Source of the DNA: Planococcus shenhongbingii
Lineage (GTDB): Bacteria > Bacillota > Bacilli > Bacillales_A > Planococcaceae
Reading direction: 5' to 3'
Assembly: GCF_030413635.1 (NCBI RefSeq)
Contig: NZ_CP129235.1
Coordinates: 62,001 to 126,000 of the forward strand
DNA: 64,000 nucleotides
Below the pieces are notes generated by a model that saw nothing but the letters and a program-made list of their open reading frames with translations, did not search any database and was not told where the DNA came from. Position 1 is the stretch's first letter. Every line of letters begins with the position of its first letter. Below, in pieces: positions 1-9,224 of this stretch. Made by a program: the position numbers and the translations under genes.

Positions 1-1733
1 TAAAAGGTTATGCATTTTCTGAAGAACAAGACATGCAGCGGCAGTTTGAAGCCGAATTTCCATATGAAGAAACCGTCGATCAGCTGCGCTCGATCAATGA
101 AGTAAAGCGGGATATGGAAAAAGAACGGCCGATGGACCGCTTGATTTGCGGAGACGTAGGTTATGGCAAGACGGAAGTGGCAATTCGCGCTGCCTTTAAA
201 GCGGTGCTCGATGGCAAGCAAGTAGCATTTTTGGTGCCGACGACGATCCTTGCACAGCAGCATTATGAAACAATGAGTGAACGTTTTAAAGATTACCCGC
301 TAGAAGTCGGCCTCATGAGCCGTTTCCGTTCGAAAAAACAACAGACGGAAACCGTTAAGGGCTTGAAGAACGGTTCAGTTGATGTGGTGATCGGAACACA
401 CCGGATTTTATCAAAAGACATGGCTTACAAAGACTTAGGTTTGTTGATCATAGATGAAGAACAGCGTTTTGGCGTTACCCATAAGGAAAAGATCAAACAA
501 ATGAAAACAAATGTCGATGTATTGACGCTGACAGCTACTCCAATTCCGCGGACGCTCCATATGTCGATGATTGGAGTCCGCGATTTGTCCGTTATCGAAA
601 CACCGCCGGCAAACCGATTCCCGGTGCAAAGCTATGTCATGGAATACAACGGCGCGCTTGTCCGTGAAGCAATTGAACGGGAGATGGCTCGCGGCGGCCA
701 AGTATTTTTCTTGTACAACCGGGTGGATGACATGACCCGTAAAGTAGAAGAAATCCAAGCATTAGTGCCGGAAGCCCGAGTGGGCTATGCCCATGGACAG
801 ATGTCGGAGTCGGAACTGGAATCGGTGATTCTTGGTTTCCTTGACGGTGATTACGATGTCTTAGTGACGACGACCATCATTGAAACCGGCATCGATATCC
901 CGAACGTCAATACGCTCATCATCCATAATGCGGACCGCATGGGCTTGTCGCAGCTTTATCAATTGCGTGGGCGCGTTGGCCGTTCAAGCCGAGTGGCCTA
1001 TGCTTATTTCATGTATCAGCGGGATAAAGTGCTGACAGATGTCGCAGAAAAACGCTTGATGGCTATCAAGGAATTTACTGAACTTGGATCGGGCTTCAAG
1101 ATTGCCATGCGCGATTTATCGATTCGCGGGGCGGGCAATCTGCTCGGTTCGCAGCAGCATGGCTTTATTGATTCGGTCGGCTTCGACTTGTATTCACAGA
1201 TGCTTGAACAAGCGATCGAAGAGCGGCGCACCGGCATCAAGAAAGAAGAGATTCCGGAAATTGAAATCTCGCTTAATGTTGATGCTTACATTCCAGACAG
1301 CTATATTGGCGATGGTTATCAAAAAATCCAGATGTATAAACGCGTCAAAGGCATTGAAGGTGTGGAAGAAGTGGCAGAACTGCAAGATGAATTGATCGAC
1401 CGTTTCGGCGATATGCCAATTGAAACCGATCGCTTGCTGCGCATCGCGCGCATGAAAGTATGGGCACGCCAAGTCGGTGTAGAGTCCATCAAACAAAATG
1501 GCAAGGTGATTTCCATCCGGTTGTCTGAGAATGGGACATCTGCTGTCAATGGCGGAAAACTGGTGGAAGAATCAGCTGCTTTCGGACGTGCTGTCGGCTT
1601 CAGTATATCGGGCCAGCAATTAGTCATGGCCATCGATGAAAACAAAACTGGCAAACACCATCCGTTCGATGTGCTTGAAGGCATGGTGAAACTGCTGCCC
1701 GAGTCGCTCCGCGAAGAAAAAACGGTCAGTTAA
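1..1733 (+). CDS. mfd: Transcription-repair coupling factor Mfd (3' part only)
   Basis: Mfd is a DNA translocase that pushes stalled RNA polymerase off damaged DNA and recruits UvrA. The gene runs off the left edge; the visible part is about 577 codons of a family that is usually near 1,180 residues, so it is the C-terminal half. Seen: Walker A GDVGYGKT at visible residues about 50-57, the DEEQRFG Walker B/DEAD-type box, TATPIPRTL (motif III), an ETGIDIPN stretch and the QLRGRVGRS motif VI, then the TRCF-type C-terminal domain. The open frame continues upstream of the first visible ATG (position 33) to the edge, so 33 is not the start. The next gene begins only 27 bases after the stop; in B. 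subtilis spoVT lies in this gap, and it is absent here. Confidence 0.97.
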   Translation, partial: KGYAFSEEQDMQRQFEAEFPYEETVDQLRSINEVKRDMEKERPMDRLICGDVGYGKTEVAIRAAFKAVLDGKQVAFLVPTTILAQQHYETMSERFKDYPLEVGLMSRFRSKKQQTETVKGLKNGSVDVVIGTHRILSKDMAYKDLGLLIIDEEQRFGVTHKEKIKQMKTNVDVLTLTATPIPRTLHMSMIGVRDLSVIETPPANRFPVQSYVMEYNGALVREAIEREMARGGQVFFLYNRVDDMTRKVEEIQALVPEARVGYAHGQMSESELESVILGFLDGDYDVLVTTTIIETGIDIPNVNTLIIHNADRMGLSQLYQLRGRVGRSSRVAYAYFMYQRDKVLTDVAEKRLMAIKEFTELGSGFKIAMRDLSIRGAGNLLGSQQHGFIDSVGFDLYSQMLEQAIEERRTGIKKEEIPEIEISLNVDAYIPDSYIGDGYQKIQMYKRVKGIEGVEEVAELQDELIDRFGDMPIETDRLLRIARMKVWARQVGVESIKQNGKVISIRLSENGTSAVNGGKLVEESAAFGRAVGFSISGQQLVMAIDENKTGKHHPFDVLEGMVKLLPESLREEKTVS

Positions 1734-1760
1734 TCTTGAAGAGGGAATGAGTGAAGCCCG

Positions 1761-3356
1761 TTGAACAACGAAGGAACGATGAAGACATTCATGAAAGGCG
1801 CTGTCCTTTTGACGATGGCGGGCTTGATTGTAAAATTGCTCAGCGCCGTCTACCGGGTGCCTTATCAGAATATGGTAGGCGACCAAGGATTTTATATTTA
1901 CCAGCAAGTCTATCCTTTTATCGGCATTTTCAGTACATGGACATCGTACGGCTTTGCCGTTGCGGTTTCTAAACTGATGGCCGATTCTAAAGAGCGGGAT
2001 CATGGCTCTATTTTGCAGATTGCTTTCGGTTTTATTGCCGTAATATCCACGTTGTTCTTTCTGGTTCTGTTTTTTGGAGCGGATTTTCTTGCCGGATGGA
2101 TGGGAGACGGACAGTTGAGCAGTTTATTGCAAGTCGGTGCCTTCGCAGTGCTGCTGATGCCGCCGCTTGCAGTTTTAAAAGGGTTTTTCCAGTCGAATAA
2201 TGAAATGGCGCCGGTCGCTTATTCCCAGATAACCGAGCAGGGAATCCGGGTGACGATCATTTTGCTCGGCACGTGGATTGTAATCTCCAGCGGTTTTTCA
2301 CTATATGCGGCAGGACAAATGGCAATGTTTGGGGCTGTTGCCGGTGAAATAGCCGGTGTTATCCTGCTGGTCACCTTTTTCCGCAAACGCCTTTTCAAAT
2401 TCAATTCACCATCCAAGCTGCGTGTTTGGCCAGTCATTAAAAATATGACGGCCATTTCACTTAGTATCAGCATGAGCTCATTGATTTTGCTTTTTTTCCA
2501 ACTGGCTGATTCTTTTACCATTTTCCGGCTATTGACAGAAAGCGGAATAGAACGAACTTTAGCGATGGAGCAAAAAGGGGTTTATGACCGTGGCCAGCCA
2601 CTTGTCCAGTTCGGCATTCTGATCGCCACATCACTCGCTTTGACAATTGTGCCGCTTGTTGCCCATATGTCAAAAAAAGAAAGCGGCCGTTCGGCACAGA
2701 TGTATGCCGGCCTCGCTTTCCGCATTTCGTTTTTATTTGCTTTCGCAGCGGCAGCCGGCTTGACGTTCGTCATGCCATATGTGAATGAAATGCTGTTTCA
2801 GACGCGGGATGAATCACTGACGCTGATTATTTTCAGCTGGCAGATTGTCTGGATGTCGCTGCTTCTGGTCATGACTGCGATGCTGCATGGCTTAGGAAAA
2901 GTAAAAGTGCCGGCGCTGCTTTTGACCGGCGGTTTGTTGATTAAAATACTCGGCAATTGGCTATTGGTGCCGATTTGGGATGTGACGGGAGCGGCGGTTG
3001 CCGGAAACTTGGGATTGGCTTTTATTGTGATCGGGTTGCTTCAATACTTTAAAAAAGTCTGGCCGATCCGTTTTGCCCCGTCCCGTTATTATGGCTGGAT
3101 CGCCGTTTCCACTGCTGCTATGGGCATTGTCGTTGCCGGCTGGGCTCTTTTTTCGGACATCGTGCTGTTTGACGGGGCAGCGAGCCGAATTTCGGCTATG
3201 CTGACTTCATTGACCGCCGTGCCGCTCGGGGCAGCTGTGTTTTTGCTGCTGATTGCAAAGAGCCGGATCATTACTGAAAAAGAGTGGTATATTATCCCGT
3301 TCGGCCGGAAATTGGCCGGCCTCCAGCTAAGAATCAGACAACAGAAAAGAGGGTAA
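1761..3356 (+). CDS. yabM: YabM-type MurJ/SpoVB-like flippase (MATE/MVF superfamily membrane protein)
   Basis: A polytopic membrane protein of about 531 residues with roughly 14 hydrophobic segments, beginning with a KGAVLLTMAGLIVKLLSAVYR helix that is typical of the polysaccharide-exporter/lipid-flippase family that includes SpoVB, YabM and MurJ. Its likely role is moving a lipid-linked sugar precursor across the membrane; the exact substrate cannot be told from sequence. It is placed between mfd and yabN, as yabM is in B. subtilis, which supports that orthology. The start is uncertain: TTG at 1761 has a distant GAGGG upstream, while ATG at 1779 or 1791 would remove 6 or 10 residues and neither has ideally spaced Shine-Dalgarno sequence. 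The stop TAA lies within the ribosome-binding region of yabN, so the two are cotranscribed. Confidence 0.85.
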   Translation: MNNEGTMKTFMKGAVLLTMAGLIVKLLSAVYRVPYQNMVGDQGFYIYQQVYPFIGIFSTWTSYGFAVAVSKLMADSKERDHGSILQIAFGFIAVISTLFFLVLFFGADFLAGWMGDGQLSSLLQVGAFAVLLMPPLAVLKGFFQSNNEMAPVAYSQITEQGIRVTIILLGTWIVISSGFSLYAAGQMAMFGAVAGEIAGVILLVTFFRKRLFKFNSPSKLRVWPVIKNMTAISLSISMSSLILLFFQLADSFTIFRLLTESGIERTLAMEQKGVYDRGQPLVQFGILIATSLALTIVPLVAHMSKKESGRSAQMYAGLAFRISFLFAFAAAAGLTFVMPYVNEMLFQTRDESLTLIIFSWQIVWMSLLLVMTAMLHGLGKVKVPALLLTGGLLIKILGNWLLVPIWDVTGAAVAGNLGLAFIVIGLLQYFKKVWPIRFAPSRYYGWIAVSTAAMGIVVAGWALFSDIVLFDGAASRISAMLTSLTAVPLGAAVFLLLIAKSRIITEKEWYIIPFGRKLAGLQLRIRQQKRG

Positions 3357-3358
3357 AG

Positions 3359-4822
3359 ATGAATACCATACATGTAATCGGACTGGGTGCAGGAGACTTG
3401 GATCAATTGCCGCTCGGCGTTTATAAAAAACTGAAACAAGCAGCTAATTTATATGTACGGACCAACGATCATCCAGTGCTAAAAGAACTGGCAGCAGAAG
3501 GTGTGGAGTTCACGTCTTTCGATGCGGTTTACGAAAAACACGATACGTTTGCACCGGTATATGCGGAAATTGCCGATACATTGATGGCACTGGCAAATGA
3601 ACAATCTGTCATTTACGCCGTGCCGGGACATCCGCTTGTTGCCGAACAGACGGTCCAAAATTTGATCAAAGCTGAAGAGGCTGGATCATGCCAGTTGTCG
3701 ATTGAAGGCGGACATAGTTTTCTGGACGCCCTATTTGGCGCGCTGCGCATCGATCCGATCGAAGGCTTTCAGCTGCTTGATGGAACTGAAATGAAAAGTG
3801 ACCATGTCAACATGACCCAGCATATTTTGATCGCCCAAGTATACGATTCCTTCAGCGCTTCTGAAGTAAAGCTGACACTGATGGAAAAATACCCGGAAGA
3901 TTACCCGGTGACGATTGTCACTGCCGCTGGTTCTGCGGACGAAGTGTTGCGTACAGTTCCGCTTTATGAGCTCGACCGTGCAGCGGAAGTCAATAATTTA
4001 ACGACGGTTTATGTGCCGCCGGCAAAAGACCAGCTGGACCGTTTAAAGGAATGGCAGACGTTCCGCAGCATCGTGGCTCAGCTGAGAAGCCCTGAAGGCT
4101 GTCCTTGGGACCGTGAGCAAACACATGAGTCGCTGCGGCCTTATTTGCTGGAAGAAGCTCATGAGCTTCTCCAGGCGATTGAAGAGCAAGATGACGAAGC
4201 GATTGCCGAAGAGCTTGGGGATGTGTTGCTGCAAGTGTTCCTGCATGCACAGATTGGCCAGGATAATGGCTATTTTCAGCTTGAAGATGTCTTGTCGGCC
4301 GTGAGTTCAAAAATGATCCGCCGCCATCCGCATGTTTTTGGAGACGTAGAAGTGGATAATGCCGATGAAGTGATGGCAAACTGGCAAGCCATCAAAGCGC
4401 AGGAAAAACCGGCAGCCGGGTCAATATTAGATGACCAGGAGCGCTTCAGTTCCTCGCTGATTACATCTTATAACTTCCAGAAGAAAGCTGCGAAGGTTGG
4501 TTTCAGCTGGTCGGATGCAGAGGGGGCATGGGCGAAATTCCAAGAGGAGTTGCAGGAGTTTCAAGCGGAATTGGCGAAAGGTTCTACAGACCGCCAATTG
4601 GATGAACTCGGCGATTTGCTCTTCACTTTAGTGAATATTGCCCGCTTCTATGAGTTGTCTCCGGAACAAGCGATGGTGCATGCCAACCGCAAATTCCAGC
4701 AGCGCTTCCGCCATGTGGAAAAACGCGTCAATGAAGGAACCGGCAATTTCAGCGATTATTCGCTCGAACAGCTTGACCAATTTTGGAATGAAGCCAAAGA
4801 AATGGCAAGAAAGGAAGACTGA
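3359..4822 (+). CDS. yabN: YabN: tetrapyrrole methylase-like domain fused to MazG NTP pyrophosphohydrolase
   Basis: A two-domain protein of 487 residues, close to the 489 of B. subtilis YabN. Residues 1 to about 225 form an SAM-dependent tetrapyrrole (corrin/porphyrin) methylase-like domain, with the N-terminal strand TIHVIGLGAGDLDQLPLG and a VPGHPLVAEQT loop. About 250-480 is a MazG domain with the metal-binding EEAHELL and EELGDVLLQ motifs and a second, C-terminal MazG half (DELGDLL). MazG domains hydrolyse NTPs or damaged dNTPs; what the fused methylase does is not known to me. An upstream in-frame ATG at 3284 lies inside yabM, but 3359 has the AAGAGGG ribosome site a few bases upstream and matches family N-termini. 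Confidence 0.93.
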   Translation: MNTIHVIGLGAGDLDQLPLGVYKKLKQAANLYVRTNDHPVLKELAAEGVEFTSFDAVYEKHDTFAPVYAEIADTLMALANEQSVIYAVPGHPLVAEQTVQNLIKAEEAGSCQLSIEGGHSFLDALFGALRIDPIEGFQLLDGTEMKSDHVNMTQHILIAQVYDSFSASEVKLTLMEKYPEDYPVTIVTAAGSADEVLRTVPLYELDRAAEVNNLTTVYVPPAKDQLDRLKEWQTFRSIVAQLRSPEGCPWDREQTHESLRPYLLEEAHELLQAIEEQDDEAIAEELGDVLLQVFLHAQIGQDNGYFQLEDVLSAVSSKMIRRHPHVFGDVEVDNADEVMANWQAIKAQEKPAAGSILDDQERFSSSLITSYNFQKKAAKVGFSWSDAEGAWAKFQEELQEFQAELAKGSTDRQLDELGDLLFTLVNIARFYELSPEQAMVHANRKFQQRFRHVEKRVNEGTGNFSDYSLEQLDQFWNEAKEMARKED

Positions 4823-4825
4823 CTT

Positions 4826-5116
4826 ATGCGACTTGATAAATTCTTGAAAGTATCACGATTGATCAAACGCCGGACGCTGGCAAAAGAAGTAGCTGACCAA
4901 GGCCGCATCACCGTGAATGGCGGCAAAGCAAAAGCCAGTTCGGTCTTAAAAGAAAACGATGAACTGCAAATTCGTTTTGGCCAAAAAGTGGTAACAGTAC
5001 GGGTAGACCAATTAAAAGAAAATGCAAAAAAAGAAGAAACCGCCAATATGTATACTATCTTGAAAGAAGAGAAACTGGATAAAGTAGAACCTGAATTTAT
5101 CGATGACGAATCGTGA
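4826..5116 (+). CDS. rqcP: RqcP (YabO), S4-domain ribosome quality-control factor
   Basis: A 96-residue protein whose first ~60 residues are an S4 RNA-binding domain (MRLDKFLKVSRLIKRRTLA ... GRITVNGGKAKASS). In B. subtilis the orthologue YabO/RqcP works with RqcH on obstructed 50S subunits, helping add alanine tails to stalled nascent chains; that role is transferred from the family. It is slightly longer than the 86-residue B. subtilis protein because of an acidic tail. The start is ATG 4826, four bases after the yabN stop, with AAAGGAAG just upstream, so translation is probably coupled. The operon ends here in a bidirectional terminator; the yabP and yabQ sporulation genes that follow in B. 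subtilis are absent. Confidence 0.93.
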   Translation: MRLDKFLKVSRLIKRRTLAKEVADQGRITVNGGKAKASSVLKENDELQIRFGQKVVTVRVDQLKENAKKEETANMYTILKEEKLDKVEPEFIDDES

Positions 5117-5130
5117 GCGTTGATAAAAAC

Positions 5131-5174
5131 AAAAAGCTGTTCCGGAGCCTATGCTCCCGGAACAGCTTTTTCTG
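5131..5174. terminator. Bidirectional terminator between rqcP and argF
   Basis: A strong hairpin, AAAAAGCTGTTCCGG / CCGGAACAGCTTTTT, with one bulged base and a short loop. It has a T run on the plus side and, because the stem starts with A5, a U run on the minus transcript. It closes the yabMNO operon (+) and the carAB-argF operon (-), which converge here. Confidence 0.92.
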
Positions 5175-5181
5175 TATGGAA

Positions 5182-6132
5182 TTAATTAGCCATAAGTGCA
5201 ACAAGCAAGGCTTTCTGTGCGTGCAGGCGGTTTTCAGCTTCTTGGAAGACTACAGAATGAGGGCCTTCTAATATGCTGGTTGTCACTTCTTCTTCTCGAT
5301 GTGCCGGCAAACAATGCATAAAGATGTAATTTTCGTTCGCATGCGCTGCAAGTGCTTCGTTCACTTGGAAGCCTTTAAAATGCTCCATGCGTTCAAGCGC
5401 TTCAGCTTCCTGCCCCATACTGGCCCATACATCCGTATAGATGACATCACAGTCTTTCACGGCTTCAACAGGGTCTTCCGTTACGTGAATGTTGGCGCCG
5501 GTATGATGAGCGATTTCCTTGGCTAGTGCCACCATTTCAGCTTTCGGTGCATATTTGGCCGGAGCGGCGATGGAAATGTCCATGCCCACTTTAGCCGCCC
5601 CGATCATCAGCGAGTTGGCCATATTGTTGGCATCGCCGATATAAGCCATTTTTTTGCCGGCCACTGTTCCAAAATGTTCCTGTATGGTGAGTAAATCAGC
5701 AAGCACCTGGCAAGGGTGGAAATCATCGGTCAGGCCGTTAATAACCGGAATGCTGCTATTATCCGCGAGTTCTGCAACAGTCGCTTGATGGAATGTGCGG
5801 ATCATGATGCCATCCAAATAACCGGACAAAACTTTCGCTGTATCGGCGATACTTTCCCCGCGCCCCATTTGGATATCACGCGTGCTCAAATGCATCGCAT
5901 GCCCGCCGAGCTGAAGCATGCCCGCTTCAAAGGAAACGCGTGTGCGAGTCGAAGATTTTTCAAAAATCATGCCAAGTACTTTGCCTTCCAATAAAGGCAG
6001 GTATTTGTTTTCCGGTTTTTTCAATTCTGCCGCCAAAGACAGCAAATCCAGGATTTCCGAGGAACTGTAATCTTTTAAAGATAAAAGATGCTTTTGAACA
6101 AGCTGCGGCGCTATCGGTAAAGCTATTGTCAT
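5182..6132 (-). CDS. argF: Ornithine carbamoyltransferase
   Basis: Catalyses ornithine + carbamoyl phosphate to citrulline in arginine synthesis. The 316-residue length is normal. Seen: the carbamoyl-phosphate site EKSSTRTRVSFE (about 58-69), the FHQATVAEL segment, DDFHPCQ, DVWASMG and the ornithine-loop HCLPAHRE near residue 272. It is the last gene of the minus-strand carA-carB-argF operon: its ATG overlaps the carB stop (ATGA), with AAAGGAG inside the 3' end of carB. The anabolic role is inferred from its operon partners, which are the carbamoyl-phosphate synthase subunits, rather than arcA/arcC. Confidence 0.95.
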   Translation of the reverse strand: MTIALPIAPQLVQKHLLSLKDYSSSEILDLLSLAAELKKPENKYLPLLEGKVLGMIFEKSSTRTRVSFEAGMLQLGGHAMHLSTRDIQMGRGESIADTAKVLSGYLDGIMIRTFHQATVAELADNSSIPVINGLTDDFHPCQVLADLLTIQEHFGTVAGKKMAYIGDANNMANSLMIGAAKVGMDISIAAPAKYAPKAEMVALAKEIAHHTGANIHVTEDPVEAVKDCDVIYTDVWASMGQEAEALERMEHFKGFQVNEALAAHANENYIFMHCLPAHREEEVTTSILEGPHSVVFQEAENRLHAQKALLVALMAN

Positions 6133-9100
6133 TTAACAAGCACTCCTTTCGTTGGTCCATGAATGGCCTTGACATGTTCTTGAAAAGCGGCAATGGTTTC
6201 TTGGCGAGTCCATACATGAAGCCGGTGGATAGCCGCTTGTGCTGCTTGGATGGAATCCGGGTCCGGTGTCAAATCGATATAAGCTTTTTTATGATCAGTT
6301 TTTAACCATTGTTCAAAAGGCAGAGAGGCTTCCGTGCAGAATGTGAAACCATGCTGTTTCCAAAAGGCCTGATCAATGAGCGGCAGCGAAAGCTCTGTTA
6401 TAAAGACCGTGCCTCCGCCCTGCAAAGCGGCCAGCTGCTGGGAAGCTCCGTCCAAGGCTTTTTGCATGGCGATGACGGAATCCGGGCTTTGGCCGATCAC
6501 TTCTCCGGTCGACATCATTTCGGGAGACAGGATAGGTGATAAGCCAGGCAATTTGATATGGGAGAACACAGGTGCTTTGACTGTATAATCCGGCTGCCCG
6601 TTGTACTGCTCTTCAATTCCCAGCTCATTGAACGGTACGCCGAGCATCAATGCAGTAGCCAGCTGGACAAGCGGGACGTCTGTTGCTTTCGAACTGATTG
6701 GCACCGTACGAGAAGCCCGTGGATTGATTTCCATGACAAACAATTGATCTTGCTCATAAACGAATTGGATATTAAATAACCCGGTGTAATCCATATTGCG
6801 GGCGATATGCTTGGCGGTATCAGTCAATTTCTCCAATGCATCAGCTGTCAGGGAAACAGGAGGCGTAATGGAAATGCTGTCGCCTGAATGGACGCCCGTA
6901 CCTTCGATATGCTCAAAAATAGCAGACACCCAGACATTTTCACCGTCCGTTAAAATATCCGCTTCCACTTCTTTGCCGGTAACGAAATGGTCCACCAGCA
7001 CCGGGAAAGCCATTTTCGTATTCTCCAGCCAGTGCTGCAAATCCTGTTCATTATGCAGCACCGTCATCCCTTTGCCGCCGATTACATAAGAAGGGCGAAT
7101 GAGTATAGGGTAGCCCAGCAGCTCTGCATAATGCGGAACTTCTTCCGGTTTTGCTGCTGTATAGCTTGGAATAGTCGGAAGGCCGATCGACTCCAAAAAA
7201 GAATAAAAACGATCGCGATCTTCCATTTGATCCAGCAGTTCTACCGTTGAGCCAAGAATAGTGATGCCTGCTTGTTCCAACTGGGCCGCCACATTCAACG
7301 AAGTCTGGCCGCCGAATTGAACGATCACTTGCGTAATGCCTTCGAAATCCAGCACATTCAAAATATCTTCTGCAGTCAACGGTTCAAAATACAACGCATC
7401 GGCAATTTCATAGTCGGTACTGACGGTTTCCGGATTGTTATTGATCATCACAGCTTCGTAGCCGAATTTTTGCAATGCCAATACACTATGGACGCAGCAA
7501 TAATCAAATTCAATTCCTTGGCCGATGCGGATGGGGCCGGAGCCGATCACTGCCACTTTTTTAGCATTGAGCGCGCGTCCATCAGAAGACCCATTCCAAG
7601 TGGAATATAAATAATTCGTTTGTGAACGGAATTCTGCTGCACAAGTATCAATCACGCGATAAGCGGGAAGCAAGCCCCAGCTTTTCCGCTGTCCCCAAAC
7701 TTCAGAAACCGGAATCGACCAGAGATCAGCCAGCTGCTGATCACTAAAGCCAAGCGTTTTGGCAATCAGCAAGCGTTCTTGAGTCATATCATTCCAAGTC
7801 AGTAAATGCAGTTTATGCCATTCATCTACAATGCGTTTCAGCACAAACAGGAAATAAGGAGCAATGGTAGTCATGCTGTGCAGTTCTTTAATGCTTTTGC
7901 CTCGGATCAATAACTCGAATAAGACAAACAGCCGGCGGTCATCTGCTTCAATTGCCAGTTTTTCCAATTGGGCTTGCGGCATGCCGGAAAGAGCAGGCAA
8001 GCGAAACCCGTCAAGCGGGATATCCAGAGAACGGATGGCTTTTTGGAAAGCCGCTTCCATGCTGCGTTCAATCGCCATCACTTCTCCAGTTGCTTTCATT
8101 TGCGTTCCAAGCTTGCGGTTCGCTTTGTGGAACTGATCAAATGGCCAGCGCGGAATTTTCACTACAACATAATCCAAAGCGGGTTCAAAACTTGCAAAAG
8201 TGGTGCCAGTCACAGGGTTTTTTAACTCATCGAGCGTATAGCCAAGGGCCAGCTTTGCCGCGATTTTAGCAATCGGATACCCCGTTGCTTTAGAAGCAAG
8301 TGCCGAAGAACGGCTGACCCGCGGGTTTACTTCAATCAAATAATACGTTGACGTTTCAGGATGAAGAGCAAATTGCACATTGCAGGCTCCGACAATCCCT
8401 AGCGCATTGATAATGTTAATCGAAGCGGTGCGCAGCATATGGTATTCCCGGTCATTCATCGTTTGGCTTGGCGCTACTACGATGGAGTCACCTGTATGAA
8501 CGCCGACCGGATCCATGTTTTCCATATTGCAGACGGTAATGCATGTGCCGTTCGCATCCCGCATCACTTCATATTCAATTTCCTTATAGCCGGCGATGCT
8601 TTTCTCAACCAGGCATTGGTTAATCGGGCTGGCGCTGAGACCTTGCATGACGAGCGACAAATACGCCGCTTCGTCTTGGGCAATGCCGCCTCCGAAGCCG
8701 CCCAATGTATAAGCGGGACGAACGATCAGCGGATATCCTGCATGTGCGGCAAATGCCAATGCACTGTCTGTTGAATAAATAATGTCGCTGTCCGGGACCG
8801 GTTCACCAAGCTCGTTCATCAATGACCGGAATTGTTCGCGGTCTTCTGCTTGTTTGATTGATTTAATATTGGTGCCGAGGAGCGATACGTTGTATTCCGC
8901 TAAAATTCCTGAATCGGACAGAGCCATCGCCAAATTCAAACCGGTCTGGCCGCCAACTGTTGCCAGCAAGCCGTCTGGCCGTTCTTTTTCAATGATGGCT
9001 GCAACACTGTCTACAGTGAGTGGTTCAAAATAAACTTTGTCTGAAACGGTTTTGTCCGTCATGATCGTGGCTGGGTTGTTGTTGACCAAAACGACTTGAA

Positions 9101-9224
9101 TGCCTTCTTCTTTTAAAGCAAGGCAAGCTTGCGTGCCGGAATAATCAAATTCAGCTGCTTGGCCGATAACGATGGCCCCTGAGCCGATAACCAGTACTTT
9201 TTTAATGTCCTGCTTTTTAGGCAT
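6129..9224 (-). CDS. carB: Carbamoyl-phosphate synthase large subunit, arginine-type
   Basis: The large, ATP-using subunit that makes carbamoyl phosphate from ammonia, bicarbonate and two ATP. It has two homologous ATP-grasp halves (approximately 1-400 and 550-930; each opens with a KxVxVIGSGxIxIGQxxEFDY signature) and a short C-terminal allosteric domain. At 1,031 residues it matches the arginine-specific CarB of B. subtilis (about 1,030) better than the pyrimidine-type PyrAB (about 1,070), which fits its argF neighbour. It overlaps carA by 8 bases and argF by 4, so all three are translationally coupled. The name carB is used for the arginine-regulated paralogue; a pyrimidine set would be expected elsewhere on the chromosome. 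Confidence 0.95.
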   Translation of the reverse strand: MPKKQDIKKVLVIGSGAIVIGQAAEFDYSGTQACLALKEEGIQVVLVNNNPATIMTDKTVSDKVYFEPLTVDSVAAIIEKERPDGLLATVGGQTGLNLAMALSDSGILAEYNVSLLGTNIKSIKQAEDREQFRSLMNELGEPVPDSDIIYSTDSALAFAAHAGYPLIVRPAYTLGGFGGGIAQDEAAYLSLVMQGLSASPINQCLVEKSIAGYKEIEYEVMRDANGTCITVCNMENMDPVGVHTGDSIVVAPSQTMNDREYHMLRTASINIINALGIVGACNVQFALHPETSTYYLIEVNPRVSRSSALASKATGYPIAKIAAKLALGYTLDELKNPVTGTTFASFEPALDYVVVKIPRWPFDQFHKANRKLGTQMKATGEVMAIERSMEAAFQKAIRSLDIPLDGFRLPALSGMPQAQLEKLAIEADDRRLFVLFELLIRGKSIKELHSMTTIAPYFLFVLKRIVDEWHKLHLLTWNDMTQERLLIAKTLGFSDQQLADLWSIPVSEVWGQRKSWGLLPAYRVIDTCAAEFRSQTNYLYSTWNGSSDGRALNAKKVAVIGSGPIRIGQGIEFDYCCVHSVLALQKFGYEAVMINNNPETVSTDYEIADALYFEPLTAEDILNVLDFEGITQVIVQFGGQTSLNVAAQLEQAGITILGSTVELLDQMEDRDRFYSFLESIGLPTIPSYTAAKPEEVPHYAELLGYPILIRPSYVIGGKGMTVLHNEQDLQHWLENTKMAFPVLVDHFVTGKEVEADILTDGENVWVSAIFEHIEGTGVHSGDSISITPPVSLTADALEKLTDTAKHIARNMDYTGLFNIQFVYEQDQLFVMEINPRASRTVPISSKATDVPLVQLATALMLGVPFNELGIEEQYNGQPDYTVKAPVFSHIKLPGLSPILSPEMMSTGEVIGQSPDSVIAMQKALDGASQQLAALQGGGTVFITELSLPLIDQAFWKQHGFTFCTEASLPFEQWLKTDHKKAYIDLTPDPDSIQAAQAAIHRLHVWTRQETIAAFQEHVKAIHGPTKGVLVK

